16,341 nucleotides of DNA. Source: Paludibacter sp. (lineage in GTDB: Bacteria > Bacteroidota > Bacteroidia > Bacteroidales > Paludibacteraceae). The stretch's first letter is position 1. Each line of letters opens with the position of its first letter. The notes under the pieces were generated by a model. The model saw nothing but the letters and a program-made list of their open reading frames with translations. It was not told where the DNA came from and did not search any database. The stretch spans positions 1 to 16,341 of the forward strand of contig JAQWCZ010000009.1 of the NCBI GenBank assembly GCA_028705705.1, written 5' to 3'. Positions 1 through 7,768 of the stretch are shown piece by piece. The translations under genes and the position numbers were made by a program.

Positions 1-61
1 AGCAGTTTGCTAAACTGCCGTACGGGTAACCGTACCACGAGTTCGAATCTCGTAGCTTCCG
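1..61 (+). tRNA. tRNA-Ser (GCU anticodon), 3' part only
   Basis: This is the 3' two thirds of a serine tRNA cut by the window edge. The anticodon stem pairs bases 2-6 with 14-18 around a 7-nt loop with anticodon GCT at 9-11. A long class II variable arm pairs 20-25 with 30-35 around a GTAA loop. The T arm pairs 37-41 with 49-53 around TTCGAAT. Bases 54-60 are the 3' acceptor strand and G61 is the discriminator base, as expected for tRNA-Ser. CCA is not encoded; the next bases are CAA. The D arm and 5' acceptor strand lie outside the window. Confidence 0.96.
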
Positions 62-62
62 C

Positions 63-99
63 AAAGACCCTTAAAATTGTAGGATTTTAAGGGTCTTTT
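63..99 (+). terminator. Intrinsic terminator after tRNA-Ser
   Basis: A perfect 15-bp inverted repeat (63-77 with 84-98) with a 6-nt loop ends in a short T run. It begins two bases after the tRNA discriminator base, so it should terminate the tRNA transcript. The A run on the left arm could also let it work in the opposite direction. Confidence 0.9.
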
Positions 100-156
100 G
101 TGTCTTGCAAACAGATGCTTCTCTTAAATACGCACAAAAAAGTGTGATATATAAAC

Positions 157-194
157 ATTTCAGACTGAAAAATGTTGTAAAAATAGTCTGAAAT
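157..194. repeat. 10-bp inverted repeat in the tRNA-GNAT spacer
   Basis: ATTTCAGACT (157-166) is exactly complementary to AGTCTGAAAT (185-194), with 18 nt between. There is no T run after it. The 270-nt spacer 100-370 contains no convincing gene; this repeat and the palindrome at 211-224 are its only clear structures. Function is unknown. Confidence 0.5.
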
Positions 195-210
195 AAATCG
201 GCTATTCTTG

Positions 211-224
211 ATAACGATCGTTAT
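211..224. promoter_or_regulatory. 14-bp perfect palindrome, possible operator
   Basis: ATAACGATCGTTAT is a perfect dyad without a spacer, about 150 bp upstream of the GNAT gene. A dimeric helix-turn-helix regulator could bind such a site, but no regulator gene is nearby and the identity of any binding protein is unknown. Confidence 0.3.
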
Positions 225-370
225 TTGTATATTTTTCATTTTATATAATAGTATTGATGTTTGTAAATTGATGCGTTGCAACATCTAATGGTTGTGGGGC
301 ATCTTATAAACGAGATACTTGTCAAATTCCTTTGGAAAGAGGTAAGTTGAATGTCGTTTTTTCACGTTAA

Positions 371-919
371 ATGCTTACAATTATGTTAAAAATTTTTCAG
401 GACACCCATTATCAGTTCAGAGAAGAAATCCGTAAACTTTATATGGATACTTTCTCACAGGGAGATGCTGCACAGCACATTGATCCTGAAGAACTGGACA
501 ACGAAATCAGACTGACTTACGAAGAAGGCATGATGATGGTAGCGGTAGATGATGAGGATGAATCGAAACTGACTGGTGCTTTGTTCGTGTATCCACTTCA
601 GTACGATGCCGGATTTAACCCGGAATTTTCGGATGTATATGATAAGGTACATACGCCTTACATTGCTGAAGTGATGGTGCATGAAAAGTATCGTCGCCGG
701 GGACTGGGACGTAAAATGCTGAAAAAAACGCTGAGTTATCTGAAAGAACATCGTTTCCGTGAAGTGTTTATCCGGGTTTGGAACAAAAATCTGACTGCAT
801 TCAGGTTATACCGTGATGCCGGATTTGAAGTTGTTGGTAAAATTCTGCAGAAAAAATGGTTTACCGACCGCAAAACACGTTTTCTGATGGAAAAATTGTA
901 TTTGAAACGGGGACTTTGA
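371..919 (+). CDS. GNAT-family N-acetyltransferase
   Basis: A 182-residue protein with the GNAT fold; it would transfer an acetyl group from acetyl-CoA to an amine on an unidentified substrate. Motif A is clear: a beta strand ending in IAEVMVHE (98-105) runs into RRRGLGRKM (108-116), the R-x-x-G-x-G/A pyrophosphate loop that binds acetyl-CoA. Motif B is NLTAFRLYRDAGFEVVGK (140-157), the usual 'A..lY...GF' signature. The N-terminal third (about 1-55) is acidic and probably forms the acceptor side. An ATG four codons in (383) is an equally good start; no strong Shine-Dalgarno separates them, which is usual in this phylum. It lies 66 nt before ovoA on the same strand and may be cotranscribed, but the spacer is filled with repeat words. 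Substrate specificity cannot be read from sequence. Confidence 0.85.
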   Translation: MLTIMLKIFQDTHYQFREEIRKLYMDTFSQGDAAQHIDPEELDNEIRLTYEEGMMMVAVDDEDESKLTGALFVYPLQYDAGFNPEFSDVYDKVHTPYIAEVMVHEKYRRRGLGRKMLKKTLSYLKEHRFREVFIRVWNKNLTAFRLYRDAGFEVVGKILQKKWFTDRKTRFLMEKLYLKRGL

Positions 920-932
920 TTAGTGGTTAGTG

Positions 933-973
933 GTAGACCGTAGACTGAAGACCGTAGACTGGCATCTGTAGAC
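933..973. repeat. Intergenic word-repeat spacer, copy A
   Basis: The GNAT-ovoA spacer carries GTAGACCGTAGACTG followed by a near copy (AAGACCGTAGACTG) and a degenerate third (CATCTGTAGAC). The 28 nt at 934-961 match 9773-9800 at 27 positions. The flanking 921-932 also repeats (TAGTGGT). It is not coding; function is unknown. Confidence 0.7.
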
Positions 974-985
974 AATAAAAAAATC

Positions 986-3091
986 ATGAATCTGAATCAA
1001 CTGATTACCAAAACAATTCAATTAGATAAAGGAAATTCTGAAGCCAAAAGGGCAGAAATCAGGACGTATTTCCTCAAAACATGGGAAATTGATGAATTAC
1101 TGTATACACAACTGAAATCGGATGAGGTGTTCTATCACCGGGGTGACCCTTTACGACACATCCTGTTATTTTATCTCGGTCATACGGCCGTTTTTTTTAT
1201 CAATAAAATGATGTTGGCCGGATTGATCAAACAACGCATTAACCCTGATTTTGAATCTGTCTTTGCTATTGGTGTGGATGAACTGAGCTGGGATGACCTC
1301 GACGAAAAGCATTACAATTGGCCTCCGGTGCAGCAAGTGCGGGAATATCGCGGTAAAGCTAAACAGCTAATTCTGAGCGTGATTGATACAGCTTCTCTTA
1401 CCTTGCCAATTACCTGGAACGATCCCTTCTGGATCATCATGATGGGAATCGAACACGAACGGATTCACCTTGAAACTTCTTCGGTGCTGATTCGTCAGTT
1501 ACCCCTGGATGAAGTGGTTTCGTGTAGGTTTGGAAATATCTGCCAAGATAGGGGAGATGCTCCTGCAAATAAAATGATTCGGGTTCTCGGAGGCAGGGTG
1601 GAGTTGGGTAAACCGACCAATCATCCTTTATACGGATGGGACAATGAATACGGCTCGTATGCCGAAGAGGTAAAAGATTTTGAAGCATCACAAATGTTGG
1701 TTTCGAATGGTGAGTTTTTGCAATTTATAAATGATGGCGGTTATCAACAATCGGCATATTGGACAGAGGAAGGCTGGAGCTGGTGTCAGTTTAAACAGGC
1801 TGAAATGCCGTTGTTCTGGCGTAAGAACCCGGATGGATACTGGTTGCGGTTGGTTGCCGAAGAAATTCCGATGCCGTGGAACTGGCCGGTAGAAGTCAAT
1901 TATCTTGAAGCAAAAGCTTTTTCTAACTGGAAATCTGCCAAAACGGGACAGACCTTCCGTTTGCCTACTGAGTCAGAATGGTACCGACTGGCTACTCATT
2001 CAGGAATAAAAGACCAGCCACAATGGGAAAAGGCTCCTGGCAATATTAATCTGGAGTATTATGCTTCTCCCTGTCCCGTAGATATCTTTAAATCAGGTGA
2101 TTTTTATGATGTGCTGGGTAATGTATGGCAGTGGACAGAAACGCGGATTACCGGATTTCCCGGATTTAAGGTGCATCCGATGTACGATGATTTTTCAACA
2201 CCAACTTTCGATGGCAAACATAATTTAATCAAAGGTGGTTCTTGGATTTCTACCGGAAACGAAGCTACCATGCATGCTCGCTATGCTTTCCGCAGGCATT
2301 TTTATCAGCATGCCGGTTTCAGGCTGGTACAATCCGATGAACCGTTCGTGATTCAGAATGAGTCGTATGAAACAGATATGGAAGTCGCCAATTCTTGCGA
2401 AAACCTCTGGGGGCAATCAGCACAAACCAACTTCCATCAGCAATTGGCTAATGCCATTCGCCAGGAAATAAAAGGACTGAATCAAATGAAAGTGCTTGAT
2501 CTGAACGCTGATACCGGTCGCCTGGCATTTGAATTAGCTCCTGATGTAAAGAAACTGATGTCGCTTGATTTTTCAGCGCGCTTTATTCGCATGCCGATTC
2601 GTTTGCAGGAAAGGGGATTCATGCGCTATATCGTTCGGGATGAAAATGATTTGGTTTTCTATCGGGAAGTTGTGCTTGCTGATACCGGTCTCGGAAAAGG
2701 ATCAGAGAAAATCAAATTCATGCAGGATAATGCCAACAACCTAAAGCCGATATATACCGGTTATGATTTGATTATTGCACCTTGCTTATTGGAAGAACTA
2801 AGTTGTCCAAAACAATTTCTTTCGGAAATTCACCATCGTTTGAATGATGCGGGATACCTTGTAATTGCTTCCGATTATGACTGGGAACGTGATCACATCA
2901 AACCTGAATGTCGTCCTGGTGGTTTTAAAAAGGACGGAGAACCTGTGACTTCACTGGATGGTATCAGTGAATTGCTTATGACTAACTTTACCCTTGAGAC
3001 TAATCCATTCAATTTGTTCAAATATGAATGGTTTAACTCCAGACAACAATTGCAACGGATTTGTGAAGTGACAGTTTGGAGAAAAAAATAG
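986..3091 (+). CDS. ovoA: 5-histidylcysteine sulfoxide synthase / mercaptohistidine N-methyltransferase (OvoA)
   Basis: A 701-residue bifunctional enzyme of ovothiol biosynthesis. The non-heme iron part joins cysteine and histidine with O2 to give 5-histidylcysteine sulfoxide. The C-terminal domain is expected to N-methylate the mercaptohistidine made later by a separate lyase. Domains in order are: a DinB-like N-terminal domain (about 20-175); an FGE-sulfatase/EgtB catalytic domain (about 200-450) with RLPTESEWYRLA (325-336), DVLGNVWQWTE (375-385) and GGSWI...RRHFYQHAGFRL (418-447); and a methyltransferase domain (about 490-700). Likely iron ligands are H66 in LGHTAVF and H157/H161/E163 in HERIHLE, the HX3HXE motif of OvoA and EgtB. 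The full-length methyltransferase domain and total length fit OvoA rather than EgtB. The SAM motif I region is unusual: DLNADTG (505-511) in place of a glycine-rich DxGxGxG. The PLP lyase OvoB is not in this window. The product is a cytosolic thiol antioxidant. Confidence 0.92.
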   Translation: MNLNQLITKTIQLDKGNSEAKRAEIRTYFLKTWEIDELLYTQLKSDEVFYHRGDPLRHILLFYLGHTAVFFINKMMLAGLIKQRINPDFESVFAIGVDELSWDDLDEKHYNWPPVQQVREYRGKAKQLILSVIDTASLTLPITWNDPFWIIMMGIEHERIHLETSSVLIRQLPLDEVVSCRFGNICQDRGDAPANKMIRVLGGRVELGKPTNHPLYGWDNEYGSYAEEVKDFEASQMLVSNGEFLQFINDGGYQQSAYWTEEGWSWCQFKQAEMPLFWRKNPDGYWLRLVAEEIPMPWNWPVEVNYLEAKAFSNWKSAKTGQTFRLPTESEWYRLATHSGIKDQPQWEKAPGNINLEYYASPCPVDIFKSGDFYDVLGNVWQWTETRITGFPGFKVHPMYDDFSTPTFDGKHNLIKGGSWISTGNEATMHARYAFRRHFYQHAGFRLVQSDEPFVIQNESYETDMEVANSCENLWGQSAQTNFHQQLANAIRQEIKGLNQMKVLDLNADTGRLAFELAPDVKKLMSLDFSARFIRMPIRLQERGFMRYIVRDENDLVFYREVVLADTGLGKGSEKIKFMQDNANNLKPIYTGYDLIIAPCLLEELSCPKQFLSEIHHRLNDAGYLVIASDYDWERDHIKPECRPGGFKKDGEPVTSLDGISELLMTNFTLETNPFNLFKYEWFNSRQQLQRICEVTVWRKK

Positions 3092-3115
3092 AATATGATT
3101 AACCTTGTTATTAAA

Positions 3116-3151
3116 AACAGACTGTTTTGAAATTTATCAAGACAGTCTGTT
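3116..3151. terminator. Bidirectional terminator between ovoA and proS
   Basis: A 14-bp stem with one G-U pair (3116-3129 with 3138-3151) has an 8-nt AT-rich loop. Reading the minus strand, the stem is followed by TTTTTAAT, a good U tract for proS transcripts. Reading plus, it lies 25 nt after ovoA with a weaker T-rich tail. The convergent arrangement fits use in both directions. Confidence 0.8.
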
Positions 3152-3221
3152 CGTTTATATTGTATAATGGGTATTATGCTCAAATAGGTTTTACTAACCA
3201 TTTTTGACCTCATTACCGTTT

Positions 3222-4703
3222 TTAATACGCCCTTGCAAATATAACCCTTTGAGCTGATGGTTTGCCCGTAACCATACAGACTCCCGGAGTTTTATCTCCT
3301 TCGATAGGGATGCATCGAATAGTTGCTTTTGTTTCTTCCTTTATTTTTTCCTCAGTTTCTGATGTGCCATCCCAGTGACAAAGTAAAAACCCACCTTTCT
3401 CAATTTCGATTTTAAATTCGTCGTATGAATTTACTTCGCGAGTAACCGAAGCTCTGTATTCATAGGCTTTTTTGAAGATGTTTTGCTGAATGTCATCTAG
3501 TAAATCAGCTATATAATTTTCAATATTTTCAATTGATACAGTTTTTTTAGTAAGCGTATCCCTGCGTGCAACTTCGATAGTACCGTTTTCAATGTCACGA
3601 GCACCGATTGCCAAACGGACGGGTACTCCTTTCAATTCATATTCTGCAAATTTCCATCCGGGTTTTTTTGTGTCATTATTATCAAATTTTACACTGATAC
3701 CTTTTGTTTTTAGTTTCGAAAGAATGGTCTCCACTTTCTCACTGATGACAGACAACTGCTCTTCATTTTTGTAAATCGGAACGATAACAACCTGGAATGG
3801 TGCTAATTTTGGGGGCAATACCAATCCGTTATCATCAGAATGTGTCATGATCAATGCACCCATGAGGCGCGTTGAAACACCCCAGGAACTTGCCCATACA
3901 TAATCTAATTTATTTGATTTATCAACGAAAGTTACATCGAATGCTTTGGCAAAATTTTGACCAAGAAAATGAGATGTGCCTGCTTGTAAGGCTTTGCCAT
4001 CCTGCATCAGGGCTTCAATACAGAAAGTTTCCAATGCTCCTGCAAATCGCTCGTTAGCCGATTTAGTTCCTTTGATGACCGGTACGCCCATGAAATTCTC
4101 AGCAAAATCAGCATACACATGCATCATTTTGATAGCCTCTTCCATGGCTTCGGCTTCCGTAGCATGAGCAGTGTGACCTTCCTGCCAAAGGAACTCAGCA
4201 GTACGTAAAAACAGACGCGTCCGCATTTCCCAACGAACTACATTTGCCCATTGATTCACTAAGATAGGTAAGTCGCGGTACGACTGAATCCAGTTTTTAT
4301 ATGTGTTCCAAATGATGGTTTCTGAAGTGGGACGAACAATCAATTCTTCTTCCAGTTTGGCTTCAGGGTCAACAATCAAACCTTTCCCTTCCGGACTGTT
4401 TTTCAACCGGTAGTGAGTAACTACTGCACATTCTTTGGCAAAACCTTCTACATGATCGGCTTCTTTACTTAAAAATGATTTGGGTATAAACAAGGGGAAA
4501 TAGGCGTTTACATGTCCGGTTTCTTTAAACATGCGGTCTAATTCTGATTGCATTTTTTCCCAAATGGCGTAACCATAAGGTTTGATTACCATACAACCCC
4601 TGACTGCTGAATTTTCTGCCAAATCAGCTTTTATTACTAAATCATTATACCATTGAGAGTAATTCTCACTTCTTGAAGTTAATTCCTTGAGTTCTTTTGC
4701 CAT
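3222..4703 (-). CDS. proS: Prolyl-tRNA synthetase, short archaeal/eukaryotic-like type
   Basis: This class II synthetase charges tRNA-Pro with proline in the cytosol. With the start chosen here it has 493 residues. Motif-bearing segments are RPTSETIIW (124-132), the proline-binding TSE loop; the motif 2 stretch [20 protein letters not shown] (161-180); and [16 protein letters not shown] further on. The anticodon-binding domain includes [22 protein letters not shown] in two parts. The C-terminal domain with CHWDG, RCIP and VCMVTGKPS ends in RVIFARAY, typical of the ProS type that has a C-terminal zinc-binding-like domain and lacks the bacterial editing insertion. The frame remains open to a TTG at 4772, but a promoter match at 4784-4791 would put the transcript start within a few bases of that TTG. 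The ATG at 4703 gives the family's usual MAKELKxLT N-terminus and a leader of about 70 nt. Confidence 0.95.
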   Translation of the reverse strand: MAKELKELTSRSENYSQWYNDLVIKADLAENSAVRGCMVIKPYGYAIWEKMQSELDRMFKETGHVNAYFPLFIPKSFLSKEADHVEGFAKECAVVTHYRLKNSPEGKGLIVDPEAKLEEELIVRPTSETIIWNTYKNWIQSYRDLPILVNQWANVVRWEMRTRLFLRTAEFLWQEGHTAHATEAEAMEEAIKMMHVYADFAENFMGVPVIKGTKSANERFAGALETFCIEALMQDGKALQAGTSHFLGQNFAKAFDVTFVDKSNKLDYVWASSWGVSTRLMGALIMTHSDDNGLVLPPKLAPFQVVIVPIYKNEEQLSVISEKVETILSKLKTKGISVKFDNNDTKKPGWKFAEYELKGVPVRLAIGARDIENGTIEVARRDTLTKKTVSIENIENYIADLLDDIQQNIFKKAYEYRASVTREVNSYDEFKIEIEKGGFLLCHWDGTSETEEKIKEETKATIRCIPIEGDKTPGVCMVTGKPSAQRVIFARAY

Positions 4704-4783
4704 TCTTATATGCTGAAATTCATCTGTATATACATGTTTTACAGGTTGAAAACATGATTCGTTTTTATTCAAAAAAAGTGGTA

Positions 4784-4791
4784 CAAAGATA
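4784..4791 (-). promoter_or_regulatory. Promoter -7 element for proS
   Basis: On the minus strand this reads TATCTTTG, an exact match to the Bacteroidota -7 consensus TAnnTTTG. It predicts a start of transcription near 4777. No good -33 TTTG is visible at the ideal distance, so the match is a one-box one. Confidence 0.55.
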
Positions 4792-4799
4792 ATTAAAAA

Positions 4800-4826
4800 T
4801 AGCGAATAACTAATAACGAATAGCGC
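4800..4826. repeat. GCGAATAG-word spacer between cdd and proS
   Basis: Reads AGCGAATAACTAATAACG then AATAGCG: near repeats of a GCGAATA(G) word. The same word builds the hairpin at 12654-12716. It sits just upstream of the proS promoter and just after the cdd stop codon. Confidence 0.45.
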
Positions 4827-4835
4827 ATCAACATC

Positions 4836-5324
4836 TTAATAATTCTGTTCCAGACTCTTTTTTTCGAATCTCAGGGGTAAAAGCTGGGCAGCGTTTTCAA
4901 TGTGATAAATACATTCTGTTCCGTACATATAAATGTCTATTGGAGACTCAAAACGTATTTCCGATTCAAGCATAGCCTGTCGACAGGAACCGCAGGGAGT
5001 TATAGGATATGCTAAAAAGTCAGTATCTGTATATGCAGCAATAGCAATAGCTCTTACCGGTATGTCAGGGAACTGTGCGTTCGCGTAAAATAATGCGACC
5101 CTTTCCGCACATAAACCGGACGGATAAGCGGCATTTTCCTGGTTATTGCCCACGAACAATGCTCCGTTTTCAAGTAGGACTGCTGCTCCAACGTAAAAAT
5201 TTGAATATGGAGCATAAGCATTATTTATCTGTTCTTTTGCCTTATTTATTAACACCTGAATTTCCGGTTCTAACTCGGTGAAACTATAAATATCAACTTT
5301 TGTTTCAATTGTTTTCTGATCCAT
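4836..5324 (-). CDS. cdd: Cytidine deaminase
   Basis: This enzyme hydrolytically deaminates cytidine and deoxycytidine to uridine and deoxyuridine in pyrimidine salvage. It has 162 residues. The zinc site is complete: C72-A-E74 (CAERVALF) and P110-C111-G-S-C114, three cysteine ligands with E74 as the catalytic proton shuttle. Substrate-binding motifs NAYAPYSNFYVGAAV (35-49) and NQENAAYPSG (61-70) are present. Three cysteine ligands and the length indicate the homotetrameric type. The first 20 or so residues are an acidic extension before the core fold. It starts 20 nt after the beta-barrel gene on the same strand and is probably the last gene of the operon that begins at 7611. The metabolic link between salvage and the envelope genes is not obvious. 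Confidence 0.94.
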   Translation of the reverse strand: MDQKTIETKVDIYSFTELEPEIQVLINKAKEQINNAYAPYSNFYVGAAVLLENGALFVGNNQENAAYPSGLCAERVALFYANAQFPDIPVRAIAIAAYTDTDFLAYPITPCGSCRQAMLESEIRFESPIDIYMYGTECIYHIENAAQLLPLRFEKKSLEQNY

Positions 5325-5344
5325 ATATAAATTATTACTTATTT

Positions 5345-5992
5345 TTATCTACTTACTTGTATCAACCAGCCCAAGGTTACAGATGCATAAATGAGGTTAG
5401 AGTTGTCAAAATAGTCTTTATTGTCGTTTGGAAATAGATTACTGGCACTAAAATTACCTCTGGCTTCGAGTTGTAAGGTTTGCTTTTTTATTTTAACCAT
5501 ACCTCCCAAACCAAGCGCTAGTCCATAATCAAATTTATTCTGTATAGCTTGATGCTGTTTCTTGCTTGTTCCGGTATTGCTGTTTTGAATAACAGTTTCT
5601 TTCAAAAGATATCCAATCTTCGGCCCAATATTAAAAAAGAAACGAACTTTGTCACCAAAATACACATGTGTCAGAAAAGGAACTTCAAGATAATCAAGTC
5701 TTTTTACATAGCTATTATCTGTTTCGCTCCATCCTCTTTGAGCATATATAATTTCAGTTTGCAAACCTAAACTTTTTTCGCTTATGTATCTGAATATTAA
5801 TCCACCCTGATATGCAGTAATATAATCTTGAGCAACTTGCGGTTTAAAATATACCATTGAAGCAGTAGATCCACCACTGATCCCTAAGTATGTTTCATTA
5901 AAAAAAATGTTGTTTTGCGCGTCAGCAAAAGATGTAAAAAAGAACAAGACGCTGATTATAAAAATTATTTTTTGATGTGCAGGATGTTGCAT
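5345..5992 (-). CDS. Outer-membrane beta-barrel protein (PorT-like family)
   Basis: A 215-residue secreted protein with a signal peptide (hydrophobic residues 9-20, cleavage likely after SFADA at 25). The mature part is a series of amphipathic strands with alternating aromatic residues: YLGISGGS near the N-terminus, then GGLIFRYI, LGLQTEIIYAQRGW, YLEVPFLTHVYFG and FFFNIGPKIGYLL. It closes with LIYASVTLGWLI, a typical final outer-membrane strand. This matches the small OMP_b-brl (PorT-like) barrels common in Bacteroidota. Its ATG overlaps the stop of the upstream gene by one base (TAATG), so translation is probably coupled. That suggests the barrel and the LysM/PBP1-like protein act together between cell wall and outer membrane. 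Substrate, if any, is unknown. Confidence 0.8.
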   Translation of the reverse strand: MQHPAHQKIIFIISVLFFFTSFADAQNNIFFNETYLGISGGSTASMVYFKPQVAQDYITAYQGGLIFRYISEKSLGLQTEIIYAQRGWSETDNSYVKRLDYLEVPFLTHVYFGDKVRFFFNIGPKIGYLLKETVIQNSNTGTSKKQHQAIQNKFDYGLALGLGGMVKIKKQTLQLEARGNFSASNLFPNDNKDYFDNSNLIYASVTLGWLIQVSR

Positions 5993-7611
5993 TATTCGTA
6001 ATGGTTTATAAATCTGTTAATATAACCTCCACTTTCAGATATTTTTTCAAATTTCAGATTAGATTGAATTCCTTCTTTTAAAGGATAAGCTTTTTGAGGT
6101 AGGCTATTATTTGTCATTACCTCTTGTATGAAATATTGCATTAAATCATAGCCGAGAAGATCATATCTGGGTAACTCACTTGTTGGAGTCCAATGAAATA
6201 ATGATGTAAATACATTCATATATTGTTCATAAACAGATGCTGGATATTCATCTTTGAAAACTGACAAATAAATAGAACCGGGCTTTTCCAATTTCGAATT
6301 TCTCCAGGAATAAGGTTCGTATATTTTCAGGTTTACAGTTTCAGATAAGCGTTTTAATTCACGTAAATAGACACTTACATTGTTTATTCTACTTGTATTG
6401 AAGAAAATAATATTTTCTTTCATTGGATTCAAAACTTGTCTGATGTGATGAAGTGAATCAGGATCTAGTCGTAGAGAATAAAAAGGCAAATCATGTGATT
6501 GTAAATATTGTTGCATTGAACGGAAAAAAACAAAACTGTCGTCAGATGGATTAATATGACTTAGTTCTGCAAAAATATAATTGGCATCAATTCCTTCTGA
6601 TAGAATAAATTCCTGAAGCTTTTGCAATTCAGTATCTTGTCCGGGATTAAATTGATAAATATATGGATTTATTTCCAGATCAAATATTTTTGATGAAAAT
6701 GGAATCAGGGTTTTTATTTTGTTTATCCGTGCAAAATCTCCAACAACAGATATTTGATTTGAAAAAGCAGGACCAACAATCAAATCCATATTGATTAAAT
6801 TGCTGTCCTGTAATATCTCCATAATTTTCAAATCAGATTTTTCAACATCAAAGGTGTGAATTTGAAAGTTGATACCATCTTCTTTCGCTTGTTTAATGGC
6901 AATTAGTGCTCCGGAATAGAACTCTATAAAACGTCTATCTGATGCTTCCTGCTTTTGATCTAACATCAATGGTAATAAAAAAGCAATTTTCAAACTGTCA
7001 GGCTTTTTATATTGTTTGTTATCAGCTAATTTTTTAATTTGATTTTTTTCTGGTGTTGTTTGTTTAACGGTTTGATTAATTTGATTTTTATCATCAGATA
7101 ATTTTGTTTCTTCTTTTTTCTCAGATTTCAGCTCTATATTATTATTTTTTTTCGTGAGAGGAATCTTCAGTATTTCACCCGTACGAAGCTTGTTTTGTTT
7201 CAGATGAGGATTCATTTCAATCAGCTCATCTTCGGTTATATTGTACATTTTCCGTATCCTGAAAATTGTTTGTTTCTTTTCCACAACGTGTTCGATATAA
7301 TTATGCTCTTCGGTTTTTTGCTGTTTGACAGGTATATAAATTTCCATACCCGCCTTTAATCCGTCCGTTATATGTGGATTAAACTCCCTGATTTCAGTTT
7401 CAGATGTATTGAAGTTTTTGCTGATTCTGTAAAATCCTTCTGCAGGCAATACTTTGTAAACAATACATTCAACACCGTTTACGATCTTTACCGGATAAGA
7501 AGGTGTTTGAGCGAAAAGCAAACACGAATGAAATAGGAAGGTTGAAAATAAAACTATCAACAAACTCAGTCTTCGCAATGGATAAATATATTTTATAAAA
7601 TAGGTTTGCAT
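5992..7611 (-). CDS. LysM-domain protein with periplasmic-binding-protein (PBP1-like) domain
   Basis: Using the ATG at 7611 the protein has 539 residues. A signal peptide (hydrophobic 13-34) probably ends at FAQ (33-35). Two LysM peptidoglycan-binding repeats follow: about 51-94 (YKVLPAEGFYRISK to IYIP) and about 108-151 (HVVEKKQTIFRIRK to LKIP). A Lys/Glu/Asn/Gln-rich low-complexity linker covers about 153-202. The rest (about 205-539) resembles a type 1 periplasmic-binding fold: SLKIAFLLPLML (206-217), then FYSGALIAIKQAKEDG (231-246) and LIVGPAFS (277-284). The frame is open to 7698, but a promoter element at 7647-7654 lies inside that extension, so the ATG at 7611 is preferred. LysM proteins with this receptor-like domain are widespread but uncharacterised in Bacteroidota. 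No transporter permease is nearby, so a structural or sensory role is as likely as solute uptake. Confidence 0.8.
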   Translation of the reverse strand: MQTYFIKYIYPLRRLSLLIVLFSTFLFHSCLLFAQTPSYPVKIVNGVECIVYKVLPAEGFYRISKNFNTSETEIREFNPHITDGLKAGMEIYIPVKQQKTEEHNYIEHVVEKKQTIFRIRKMYNITEDELIEMNPHLKQNKLRTGEILKIPLTKKNNNIELKSEKKEETKLSDDKNQINQTVKQTTPEKNQIKKLADNKQYKKPDSLKIAFLLPLMLDQKQEASDRRFIEFYSGALIAIKQAKEDGINFQIHTFDVEKSDLKIMEILQDSNLINMDLIVGPAFSNQISVVGDFARINKIKTLIPFSSKIFDLEINPYIYQFNPGQDTELQKLQEFILSEGIDANYIFAELSHINPSDDSFVFFRSMQQYLQSHDLPFYSLRLDPDSLHHIRQVLNPMKENIIFFNTSRINNVSVYLRELKRLSETVNLKIYEPYSWRNSKLEKPGSIYLSVFKDEYPASVYEQYMNVFTSLFHWTPTSELPRYDLLGYDLMQYFIQEVMTNNSLPQKAYPLKEGIQSNLKFEKISESGGYINRFINHYE

Positions 7612-7646
7612 GTATTGAATTTCAAAACTTTTTGGAGATTGGTATG

Positions 7647-7654
7647 CAAATGTA
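7647..7654 (-). promoter_or_regulatory. Promoter -7 element for the LysM/barrel/cdd operon
   Basis: The minus strand reads TACATTTG, an exact TAnnTTTG match, about 36 nt upstream of the ATG at 7611. A T-rich tract lies upstream, but no clear -33 TTTG at ideal spacing was seen. Confidence 0.6.
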
Positions 7655-7703
7655 CAAAAAAAATGGTTCGTCTGGGAAGTAGCTGTAATAAATAGCATTT
7701 TTT

Positions 7704-7733
7704 TTTGTTATTAATTTGAAAAACGTACTTTTG
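7704..7733 (+). promoter_or_regulatory. Promoter for the T9SS cargo gene
   Basis: TTTG (7704-7707), an 18-nt spacer and TACTTTTG (7726-7733) match both boxes of the Bacteroidota housekeeping promoter. The predicted start is near 7740, about 29 nt before the ATG at 7769. It is divergent from the promoter at 7647-7654, with only about 50 bp between the two promoters. Confidence 0.75.
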
Positions 7734-7768
7734 TAGTTTAAAACATTTTGTGCCATATTAGATTTAAT

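Noticed and set aside
351..389. A 12-codon leader frame (MSFFHVKCLQLC) overlapping the GNAT start, preceded by a purine-rich AGAGGTAAG stretch
   Set aside because: Too short to judge, Shine-Dalgarno pairing is weakly used in this phylum, and no attenuator structure or relevant codon run is present.
933..973. Word repeats as a CRISPR array
   Set aside because: There are no unique spacers of constant length between the units, the repeats are degenerate and abutting, and no cas genes are present.
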